This document shows, in pieces, positions 10,701 to 18,576 of a DNA stretch of 64,000 nucleotides (position 1 is its first letter; each line of letters opens with the position of its first letter). The position numbers were made by a program, and so were the translations under genes. Source of the DNA: Sedimentisphaerales bacterium (GTDB lineage: Bacteria > Planctomycetota > Phycisphaerae > Sedimentisphaerales > Anaerobacaceae); the NCBI GenBank assembly GCA_016932835.1, contig JAFGCD010000009.1:17811-81810 (forward strand), in the 5' to 3' direction. Under the pieces are notes generated by a model, which was given only the letters and a program-made list of their open reading frames with translations, had not been told where the DNA came from and did no database searches.

Positions 10701-12712
10701 ACAATCTTAGCCTCATTCTCTATGTAGCCATCCAACTCTTTTTCCATGGCATCAAGGTTGCCCCGGGCATCTCCGTCCTCTGTTTCAGGCATAAGCCCCT
10801 CAAAGGCAACATCCAGAAACTGTTTATTTTTGAGTCTTGCTATACCTAATTGAGTTTGCTTGATCTTGGCCTGCACAAGTGACAGGCTTAATCTCATCGT
10901 ATCAAGATCGTCTTTGGGCATTTCCGCCAGAGCCTTCGCTGCATTGTCAAACTCACCTGCGCCGATATATGTCGCTATGCGAAGCCGTTTGCTTCGCTGA
11001 TTTGGCGCGAGTCTTTTTTCAAAGGCGTCGATGTTTTCTATTGCATCGGACCACAAGTGGAACTTCATTATGGTTTCGACGTAATCCAGCCTTGCCTCGG
11101 GCACGGCTGAAGAAATGCCCGAGTACAACGAGCTTGTCATGAATTCGGCAACCGCACCTGTTTCAGACGTATCCCTGAATACGCGAGCAAGTACATAGCA
11201 CAGATGCGCAAACTGCGCATCCATTCGCCAAGGCGGTGTCGCCGGCTTGACCGCCTTGATCTGCTCATAGGCAGCATACAACCTCTTAATCGCTGATTTG
11301 CGATTACCCTTGGCAAGCTCGATCATTCCGCGCCATTTGACGACCTGGGGCTCCTGGCCACTCTTAAATATTTGTTCAATTTCATGAACGGCTTGTTCGG
11401 CATTTGCCAGCCATTGGGCCGTCTCAGATTCTGTACGAGTTTCACTTGGCTCCAGCACCTCCTGTATGTAAGCACGCGCCAGATATGAATACAATTGATA
11501 ACGATTCATCTTGTTGGCGAAGCTCCACGGTCCCGGCTTGTCGACGGCGTCAGGCAGTCCAACTCCGCTATTGGCCAACTCTATCGAACGATTGAGATGT
11601 GATATTTCCTTAGTAACCGAGAACTTGCGACGATGGAGATTCATCGCATTGATGACATACTCGGCTTTGTTTTTATCCAGCTCGACCACCTTCTCAGCCG
11701 CTTCGATAGCTTTATCAAGATATGCCACACCGGCATCTGACACACTGTACAATGACAATGTTGAGTAGTAACCGGCAAGTGCCACATATGCTTCGGCACT
11801 GTTGGGGAACCTTTTAACCAATGATGCGTATTCCGGTTCAATCGCCTGTATTTCATCTCTCGCCTGCTCACTCCTCTGGGCAAGCGAGACCTTGAGCGTG
11901 AGAAGACGCACGTGCGTCATTGGATCATCATCTGCAATCCTGACTGCCTCCTCCAGCAACGTCTTTGCCTCCACTGCAGATTTGTCCTCCTCCTGAAAGA
12001 GTCCTCTCGAAGCCAGCAGTTTTCCTTTTTCAATTGCCACTCCGGCCAAATAACGATATACTTCGGTGTTCTCAGGCTCGATCTTTCTGACCTCTTCCAC
12101 ATCCGCTTCCACCTCAGCAAGTGATTCATCCTTGTTTGTCACCACCCCAAGCATCGTCATCTCAAGCATAGCCCTTGCCCTGACAAGATGCAGATAAGCC
12201 CCGAGGCTCTGATTGACAGGCTCCTCTCCGCCCTCTTCAAAGACGTTCCATTGCGCAATATCCTCTTCCAGCATGTCATTTTCCTGTGCAACCTTCAGGA
12301 ATTCAGTTGCATCCTTATGCACCTGCTGCCACGATTCACTTCTGTTTTCCGCCACTATGTAAAGGTATTTCAGGCGCCCAAATCGGGCCTTTGCGTTGTT
12401 CGGATTAACTGCTATGGCCAGGCCCCAGTTCCTGAACACCGAATCCCACCGATCTGCCTTTATAGACACATCCACAATCGTCATGAGGATTTCTTCCCTG
12501 ACCTCGTCTTTCTTAGCCTTTTTCAAGGCAGCACCATAGATGCTTAACGCCAAGTCGTAATCCTTGGCGATCACGGCGGCCTCTGCATCCTCAAGGAGTT
12601 TCTTAGGGCTCTTGCTCATATTCAAGAGTACAAATATGGAGCCAATCAGCGCGACAACTAGAATCGCAGAGCCTACGAACGCAACTTTCTTGTTTAGCCT
12701 CCTCTGTGCCAT
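7736..12712 (-). CDS. Large TPR-repeat protein of the exosortase/EPS locus
   Basis: 1658 aa, N-terminal TM (VAFVGSAILVVALIGSIFVLL) followed by many TPR units (e.g. ALKKAKKDEVREEIL, AIAELEKALKIGKPY, AIPHFSAAIQLYEQ, ALAAYKRAIEAG). Confidence 0.9.
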   Translation of the reverse strand: MAQRRLNKKVAFVGSAILVVALIGSIFVLLNMSKSPKKLLEDAEAAVIAKDYDLALSIYGAALKKAKKDEVREEILMTIVDVSIKADRWDSVFRNWGLAIAVNPNNAKARFGRLKYLYIVAENRSESWQQVHKDATEFLKVAQENDMLEEDIAQWNVFEEGGEEPVNQSLGAYLHLVRARAMLEMTMLGVVTNKDESLAEVEADVEEVRKIEPENTEVYRYLAGVAIEKGKLLASRGLFQEEDKSAVEAKTLLEEAVRIADDDPMTHVRLLTLKVSLAQRSEQARDEIQAIEPEYASLVKRFPNSAEAYVALAGYYSTLSLYSVSDAGVAYLDKAIEAAEKVVELDKNKAEYVINAMNLHRRKFSVTKEISHLNRSIELANSGVGLPDAVDKPGPWSFANKMNRYQLYSYLARAYIQEVLEPSETRTESETAQWLANAEQAVHEIEQIFKSGQEPQVVKWRGMIELAKGNRKSAIKRLYAAYEQIKAVKPATPPWRMDAQFAHLCYVLARVFRDTSETGAVAEFMTSSLYSGISSAVPEARLDYVETIMKFHLWSDAIENIDAFEKRLAPNQRSKRLRIATYIGAGEFDNAAKALAEMPKDDLDTMRLSLSLVQAKIKQTQLGIARLKNKQFLDVAFEGLMPETEDGDARGNLDAMEKELDGYIENEAKIVDMLLPADPNSVTNNTIIGICKHYAEKGGSEKAKALIDRFLVGFPKDWNVLIYKRMLSEPDPATVTKERQLDIEKEVLSNIVDPAERALRLGIFYRREEEYDKAIAELEKALKIGKPYQKPTTWFYGYEEENADRILVVGHLFDLALETQDWTLAEKAGAVARQEDLDDCNGDVYAARLAFAKKEFERARTLIDECLKQRPVFSRAYSLRSNINAAMGDEDAAIEDVRRATSMNPLDGLIAKGYAQLLYMRNKKAGDSVTSDEIAECKGALQRAMSLNPGDMQLRSFYADFVAPTEPLKALAILQALRQTNPTFTTCLRVGALATQIARDEKDERRKEVIFAVAGAALNDARAMKPDDKYMLHLFGEYLRAMGRDDEAIEIFGETGQKGLLWNHYYQRGQYDEAKAILEQIYAEEPNDTNVLKGLVLVAEKTVDANAAAKYSEALIAADPTSDNHLIQIQSFLRVGLVKEASLKLQSFTEKYPDEPRTLLLRAWLEMRTGQLQKARELTNRYLEGNPNNAAGWRLRGEISFYEGDITKAIDDFKKSKSLSDSDDVTTRVVLAKAYLRVARYEDAITELKNAIQSPGAPTDARLLLDETYRRLNRKNALIAFYNDTINEFPNSVFWLNRAAGFALDTGDYDRASSLYAKSFELKVKEYSDKDPGRLQFDALYAAAFDGYLRSIILQSGMPNTSKWNPKKLDEVFELAKDYVDTHYAPLAYLRMGQAKLMLGHKKTAIEYCQKAVDKAEANEVLASEVLLRMFLLLGPDEVEKFCLEKLKSDQDSVPANFTLFNLYKVNGQYDKSVQYISDCIRLVQDDSQRTLDYTAKRAEVLTLAYQRTSDNKFLEMAVADFESLLKKMPNNTSVLNNLAYMLAAWGQRLDEALMYAEKVYSLVPNDPGVLDTYGYVLFKNGKYSEAIPHFSAAIQLYEQKSQRVVPEVYEHLGLVKEAMGDKVAALAAYKRAIEAGVGSWTNKDKERVDKAIERLSK

Positions 12713-12830
12713 AAAATTACCTCTTTCCTGGAATATGTCCCGGCTGTGAAGTTGACTTCATTCGGTCTTGCTTTCGCGATCTTCACCTAATTAGGACTTC
12801 AGTTTTTCGAATAATACCGCGAACCCGCTT

Positions 12831-13613
12831 CTACGGGCTGTCATTTACTTCTTTGCTATTGTTCTCGTTTTCGACCTCATCCCTGGGCCAATGCTCCGCC
12901 TCCACAATCGGCAGGATTACGGCCAGCAGCTTCTCCCCAGCCTTTTTTGCCTCTGTATTGTCGAGGAAGCTCTGTTTGTTTGAACCTGTCGAGTAACTCC
13001 ACTCAACCTTGGAAAAGTACGAGTGTGTGGCGAACATACTCTTGTTCAAAGCTAATCGAACGTCGTCCCTGTCGCCTGCATATGTATTGTTTACCCTAAA
13101 CAGGTAGAACGCAGAGAATTTCTCATCAGTCCCCCAGTAATTCGATGCACTTTTCTGAAATACCAGATGCGTACCCGGAATAACTCTAACACCACCTTCT
13201 TGGCCAATTGTGTACTCCATTTCCCCGGAGGCCAGCAATTCATGCCCGGCTCCTACATAGCACTCTTCCGGCACATGCGGCACTCTGTCAGCGAGAGGAT
13301 AATATGTAATGAAGAGCACAACCCTGTGAAGCGGACTTTCAGGCGGTACTTCGGTATCTTCCAGCACCCATTGGATATAGTCACTCGTGCCCAATGCATC
13401 CAGGGTATCTTTGTCCGATATTTCAAGCTTGGCGACCACACGATAAGGATCCAAATTCGATTGATCGAGGAGCGACAAGGACTTCTTCAGCGGCCACGGG
13501 ACTTGCTCAATGTGGAATTTCGACATAACCACACCGCTGAGCGCCAAAACCACTACACATATTATGAATGCTGGTTGAAGATAAGCTCTCAATTCGCACC
13601 TCGCATTACACAT
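12831..13613 (-). CDS. EpsI-family, exosortase-associated protein
   Basis: Start taken at internal Met (MCNARCELRAYLQPAFIICVVVLALSGVVMS), which overlaps the exosortase stop by 8 nt. YYPLADRVPHVPEECYVGAGHE is an EpsI-like motif; position follows the exosortase. Confidence 0.8.
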   Translation of the reverse strand: MCNARCELRAYLQPAFIICVVVLALSGVVMSKFHIEQVPWPLKKSLSLLDQSNLDPYRVVAKLEISDKDTLDALGTSDYIQWVLEDTEVPPESPLHRVVLFITYYPLADRVPHVPEECYVGAGHELLASGEMEYTIGQEGGVRVIPGTHLVFQKSASNYWGTDEKFSAFYLFRVNNTYAGDRDDVRLALNKSMFATHSYFSKVEWSYSTGSNKQSFLDNTEAKKAGEKLLAVILPIVEAEHWPRDEVENENNSKEVNDSP

Positions 13614-14604
13614 TGCTCCGTCGAACCACAATATCTTCGGTCGCAGTATGTCCCTCTTCGACAAACAGTCCCGACATGAACCATGCAAGAAAGCCGTAGA
13701 GGACAAAAGCGAGCGGCAGCATCATCAAGCCAAGCGTATCGTGGTATATTCCCTGAGTGTATCTTGGATGTATCAATACATATATGAAACCGGTAACCGT
13801 CACGCGGACAATGTTGCAAAGTATCGCAATGGGGATGGTGCTCGCAAGCAGGACAAACCGCTGCCACATTGGACGGTAGTGAAGATATGCCATCGCTACT
13901 CCCAAAGCAACGAATGCCATCAACAGTCTCATGCCACTGCAGGCCTCGGCAACATTGAGGTCGGGCTTCATTGCCTTTCCTTTATACACCACAGCGATCA
14001 CAACACCGCTGACCGTCGTCTCAATACCGTTGACACTTCTCAAGAGCGCTGCGGCGATATTGGCTGCAAGATGCCGCATCGGCATAGTCATACTAACATA
14101 CAGACGCCTGGGCAATGGTATCGCAAAGGCAAGGAAACCCACCGGCAACCAAATCAATTTCAGCAATTGCCATCCGCCAAGAAAGAGCACAACAGCACCG
14201 ATAACTGCTACCGCGGCAAGCGGCTGACCATAGGCGTATCCGGCGGGGCTGGTTTTGTTGAGTGTGTGAATCGCAACAAAACCGACAAGCAAACCAAGTC
14301 CTATATAGTTCGGTTTAGTGCGGACATTGAGAATTTTCTCCCTGTTCTGATTGAGAAAATACAGGCTGAACAGCGGTATGAGAAAACCGTGCGACCAACT
14401 GCCATCGGTCAGCCATCTATTTACAGTCGTGCCGATTTCGTCCCGAAAGACCCACCAAATCAGCCCCCCCACTATCAGCATCTTGATGTAGCTGTGCAGA
14501 TCCACATCGCGCCAATGCTGTTTCCTGCGGAGCGTATTTCCTTCGCTTGTTTCTGTAACATTAGAGGTAATATTGTCCACCATACCAAAGCTATGCACCG
14601 ACAA
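13606..14604 (-). CDS. Exosortase (EpsH/Xrt family)
   Basis: Multi-pass membrane protein with the exosortase triad motifs: EACSGMR (Cys), CNIVRVTVTG (Arg), YHDTLGL (His). Confidence 0.92.
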   Translation of the reverse strand: MSVHSFGMVDNITSNVTETSEGNTLRRKQHWRDVDLHSYIKMLIVGGLIWWVFRDEIGTTVNRWLTDGSWSHGFLIPLFSLYFLNQNREKILNVRTKPNYIGLGLLVGFVAIHTLNKTSPAGYAYGQPLAAVAVIGAVVLFLGGWQLLKLIWLPVGFLAFAIPLPRRLYVSMTMPMRHLAANIAAALLRSVNGIETTVSGVVIAVVYKGKAMKPDLNVAEACSGMRLLMAFVALGVAMAYLHYRPMWQRFVLLASTIPIAILCNIVRVTVTGFIYVLIHPRYTQGIYHDTLGLMMLPLAFVLYGFLAWFMSGLFVEEGHTATEDIVVRRSNV

Positions 14605-14612
14605 TTAAGGAA

Positions 14613-14651
14613 TAGAACCGTGGGACCAACACTCCACGGTTCTACTTTTTT
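14613..14651. terminator. Hairpin + T-run between wza-like gene and exosortase
   Basis: TAGAACCGTGG-gaccaacact-CCACGGTTCTA-CTTTTTTT. The T-run is good for + strand transcription and weak on the minus strand. Confidence 0.55.
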
Positions 14652-14675
14652 TCGGTTCTTAAAATATCAACGAGT

Positions 14676-17033
14676 TTAGTCGCCCATCGGCCAGAGGTCG
14701 CTGCCCGCATAATACATCTGTGAGAAGTTTCGATCCCAGACAAGCCCGAAGCCATAGCTGGCCCTGAAGGAATTCCTCAGTACCGCTCGCCACATTGCGG
14801 TAGCGTGTGTGCCGACGTTAATCAGGTCGTTTGGCTTAATGAAGAAGTCCGGCTGTTCTCCGCTGGCAATCTTGTCCAGGTCAACCATTACAATCTCTTC
14901 TTTCTTTCTGCCTATTCTTCTGACAACTTCGACACGCTTGGGCCAGGCCAGCGGTCCCAGTCCGCCAGCAGCCGCTATCGCCATTTTCAAAGTCAGCGGC
15001 CTGCCGGTGATTGGAATGTAGCCCTGCCTGACAACGTTACCCATGATGCAGAATTCACCGATGACATCAACCGGCACGTAAATACTGTCGCCCGGTTTGA
15101 TCACGATATTGTACCGCGGATCGCCGGCCATCAATCTATCAGCCGGTATTTTAATCAGTCGCGTCTTCGCACCGCCATCCCACTCGGCGACACCGGTGGG
15201 TATGTCAGCAGCAACGCTGGGAACATCACTATCCTGCTCAACCTGAATGACGGGCCTGACAACAGCCGGCGCACCAACTTGCATCGGAACCCATTTGCCG
15301 TTCTCAAACACCCATTCAATACGCCCCTGAGCAGCAGCGGCATCCTTCGTCTGATCCCCCGAAACAACAGGCGCCATCACAGTCTCCGGTTCTTGATATC
15401 CCGGCTCAGCCACATTGCCCAATTCGGGCACATCAATTCCGGCGGCGTCTATTTTTACATCTACGTCATCCGGCACCGTTTGTTCGCCGTCATCCAGATC
15501 CATCTCAGGCTCGGCAAAGGATTTGAGCAGTTCGTCGAGATTCATTTCCTCTTCGCCCTTGACTTCGACCTCTTCGGGCTCGGCGAAGGACTGAAGTATG
15601 TTCTGCCAATCCTCACCTTCCTCGGCCGTTTCCGTGGGTCGGTTCTCGAGGCTCTTAAGAATATCCTCAACGCCTGCCGTATCATCGAACCGGCCATTCA
15701 CAGCTGGTAAAGCACTCAGTGTGGTATCCGGCACATCGCGGTTGTCCGGTCCGGTAGTGCCGGAGCGATTTGCAAGGCTCTTCATGATCGTGTTAATATC
15801 CGCCTCATCCACCCCGGCAGGCTCGGGCGGATTGTCCGCCGGCACACTGTCTTGCGGAGTCAGCGTCTCAACGGTAGCAACGCTCTTGAGTGTTGGTGTC
15901 GCCGCTTCGGAAGTTTCCTCGCTCTTGGACCTCGCCGCCAGAGTCTTCATTATATCTGCGACGCTAACCTGTTCATCCTCCTGAGGCTCGGTCCACATCA
16001 ATTCGGGAGTCAGCGCAGCGTCTGTCTCAGCCTCGTCGGCAAGCGGAGTGACGGGATTGCCGTTTATCAGCGGCTCACCAATCACCGCACCTGAAGATGC
16101 CGTACTGAACTTTGGCTCATTCACAAGAAGGCCTCCCAAATTGTCGGCGGTGGCATACGAACTCTTCCTTCCCAAAGAAGTTCCGCCGAGCGTGGTCATC
16201 TCGGAAGAAGCTATTACTTCATTGCTTCGCAGTTTTGGATTAGCTTTGGCGCTTGGAGCAATTATGTCCAGCATATCCTCTCCGGGCTCGCCAGGCGTCC
16301 CAATCTCAGGCTCTTCTGCAGGCTCAAAAATCTCTATCCCGATATTGCGGTCGAGCAAGTCAGAGGTTCCGCCGCGACCAGATGCGGCGCGAGAAACATA
16401 AACATAGGACACATTGAACTGCCTGAGTCCGCCCGCAACTGCAATCGCATCGTTCAATCTGAAATCGTACCGTGGTATTCCGTATCTGCTTGGACCAGGA
16501 ACACCTTCACCCAGTATTGTGAATGTTCGCTGCTGTGAAGCAAGCAAAGTCACTACAACCGAAGGATCTTTCAAGATGCTCGGGGCAAGTATCTGCCTTA
16601 TCTCCTCCTCGAGTTGAGTCTCGCTGAGTCCCGCAGCCTCGACGACCCCGACATCCGGTATCGATATTTTCCCGGTCTCAGTGACAGTAAGCTCGTACTG
16701 CGACACCATTCCCTCCTGGAGCAATTCGAAGATTGCGACTCTCAGGATATCACCGGACCTGAAGACATAGTCACTCTCCACCAACACGGTATCGGATGGG
16801 CGAGGCTCTTCACCTTCCTCCCATGCATAGTTTGTCTCCTCTGCAACACCCAGTGAATCCAGGATGATATTTACCGAAGGAACGGGACGAAACCTACCCA
16901 CCTGCCTCGGGTCGAAGAACTTGTTACTGCAACCCGATGTCAAAGCCACAGCAGTTACCGCGCATGTTAGCAAGGCATGTAAGATACTCTTCTTTATCTT
17001 CGCATTTTTCCTTTGAGTGTTTATGCTTTTCAT
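14676..17033 (-). CDS. Polysaccharide export protein (Wza-like, Poly_export + SLBB) with long acidic insert
   Basis: Start at MKSINTQRKNAKIKKSILHALLTCAVTAVALTSGCSN (lipobox). YVFRSGDILRVAIFELLQ, ISIPDVGVVEAAGLSETQLEEEI, FTILGEGVPGPSRYGI and IKPGDSIYVPVD are export/SLBB motifs. Confidence 0.88.
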   Translation of the reverse strand: MKSINTQRKNAKIKKSILHALLTCAVTAVALTSGCSNKFFDPRQVGRFRPVPSVNIILDSLGVAEETNYAWEEGEEPRPSDTVLVESDYVFRSGDILRVAIFELLQEGMVSQYELTVTETGKISIPDVGVVEAAGLSETQLEEEIRQILAPSILKDPSVVVTLLASQQRTFTILGEGVPGPSRYGIPRYDFRLNDAIAVAGGLRQFNVSYVYVSRAASGRGGTSDLLDRNIGIEIFEPAEEPEIGTPGEPGEDMLDIIAPSAKANPKLRSNEVIASSEMTTLGGTSLGRKSSYATADNLGGLLVNEPKFSTASSGAVIGEPLINGNPVTPLADEAETDAALTPELMWTEPQEDEQVSVADIMKTLAARSKSEETSEAATPTLKSVATVETLTPQDSVPADNPPEPAGVDEADINTIMKSLANRSGTTGPDNRDVPDTTLSALPAVNGRFDDTAGVEDILKSLENRPTETAEEGEDWQNILQSFAEPEEVEVKGEEEMNLDELLKSFAEPEMDLDDGEQTVPDDVDVKIDAAGIDVPELGNVAEPGYQEPETVMAPVVSGDQTKDAAAAQGRIEWVFENGKWVPMQVGAPAVVRPVIQVEQDSDVPSVAADIPTGVAEWDGGAKTRLIKIPADRLMAGDPRYNIVIKPGDSIYVPVDVIGEFCIMGNVVRQGYIPITGRPLTLKMAIAAAGGLGPLAWPKRVEVVRRIGRKKEEIVMVDLDKIASGEQPDFFIKPNDLINVGTHATAMWRAVLRNSFRASYGFGLVWDRNFSQMYYAGSDLWPMGD

Positions 17034-17737
17034 GGCACTGAACTTCCTAAAAAACACCTTCCAGTTTTTGTCTGTCCCAAACCACAGAAACAACCAAAAC
17101 GTCTGTTTACTCGGAAATTTATCGGTTCAATACCGCACCTCCTTAACATTTTTTTTTGGACGTAAACGCAATATTCTCTGCGGATTAGAGCCCCCCCGCC
17201 GCCAGAGCTTTTAATCACATGTACGGTCGCTCAGACCCCCATTATGCATAATTAAGCATTATTCGGCGGTGCCTATAACAAACGATCTAACTGTAAGGTT
17301 TTGCTATACTTACGTAGCCAACGGGATTTGCATACGCATTGGATGGCGTTTTGGCGCCCGAATTCAAAAATACTCCCCCTTATTCTCAGCCCACGACGAA
17401 CAGCAACAATGCCGCCACAACTTAATTGCCTTAGGCCGATAATCCCGACCTTACCAGTACAGACCAAAACACGAATCTGAACGGAAAAAACTTTCCAATT
17501 AAGGCAAAACCAGGTTCTGCGACGTTGTTCGGCCTATCACGCCAACCTTCTCCAAAGGCTCCGGCGACAGCACTCGCCCGATAACGGTCCGGTGACACTG
17601 TGTGTTTCAGAATTCTACCTGCACCTTTCGGGATACCCGCTATATTTGCGCTATGCGCAGAACCAGACCGCTTCCGCTTTTCAACAGTTTGAGGCTTTAC
17701 ATCAGTAGGCGCCGGCATGAAACCGCCGGCGGCTATT

Positions 17738-18526
17738 CTACTTGAGGTCTATCTGAAGAATACGATGCCGCACCCTTCCGCTCGCATCCGCATTGAACAC
17801 CTCAATTTTCGATGGTATCATAACGCCGCCTTTGCCGAGCAGCGTGTAGTCATGCCCGCGCACTATCAGCATGTTCTCAGCGCCGCGGCATCTGAGCAGG
17901 ACCATATCCACTCTCCCACTGCTTCTCCTCTGATAGAACGCAGCATCTCGCAGACTCGAATCATTTCCGTCCCCTGATCGGCTCGTTCGCTTAGCCGCTC
18001 TATACCATTGTCCATCGAGCTTAACCTCTTCGCCCGCCCATTTGAAATCCACCGACTGATCCAGCAAGCGTACCGGCGCTGTAATCACACTCAATATTCC
18101 CTCCGCAATACAAGCGTTGTCCGCTCCGACTTCCAATCCGTCATACAAACTCTTTCCTTTCAGTATGCCGAATCTTCCCTGCAACAACTGCCATGTGTAT
18201 GCTCCGTCCGGTTCGTCACCTGAGATACGCATCGAGTTCGACCAAGGAAAGACCTCGTATCGCTGCTCGGTCAGGTAGAAACTCCCATCCTTCTGGAAGA
18301 AAGTAACTACGCAATCAAGTGGTATCTTCCCGGCTTTGCGCCAGGCATCAATTCCGCCGGCCGCTTCAAATGCGGAAGCTGCCCGGCCAGCAGGCGCCGC
18401 AAATATTTGAAGGTCCGGACCGACAGCCAGCGGGTCTTCCCGTGTACTGTCTTCCACGGCACATCCGGCACATATCAGCGCTGCTGCTGCAAGCACGCAT
18501 GTCACATTTGACAGTCGATTTTTCAT
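17738..18526 (-). CDS. Hypothetical secreted lipoprotein
   Basis: MKNRLSNVTCVLAAAALICAGCAVEDS signal/lipobox, then a soluble domain (AFEAAGGIDAWRKAGKI..); no family I can name with certainty. Confidence 0.7.
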   Translation of the reverse strand: MKNRLSNVTCVLAAAALICAGCAVEDSTREDPLAVGPDLQIFAAPAGRAASAFEAAGGIDAWRKAGKIPLDCVVTFFQKDGSFYLTEQRYEVFPWSNSMRISGDEPDGAYTWQLLQGRFGILKGKSLYDGLEVGADNACIAEGILSVITAPVRLLDQSVDFKWAGEEVKLDGQWYRAAKRTSRSGDGNDSSLRDAAFYQRRSSGRVDMVLLRCRGAENMLIVRGHDYTLLGKGGVMIPSKIEVFNADASGRVRHRILQIDLK

Positions 18527-18576
18527 TGGACTGCTAAGCCTCCTCATCTTGTCCTGTCGTCTCTTATATGCTTAGG

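Noticed and set aside
17115-17280. Possible riboswitch (c-di-GMP-I type) in the leader of the Wza-like gene
   Set aside because: I looked for the GEMM core (GGACGCAAAGC..GGCCUAA) on the minus strand and found no acceptable match.
17431-17718. 95-aa minus-strand ORF in the 17-kb intergenic region
   Set aside because: No recognisable motif and no clear ribosome binding site; more likely part of the regulatory leader than a gene.
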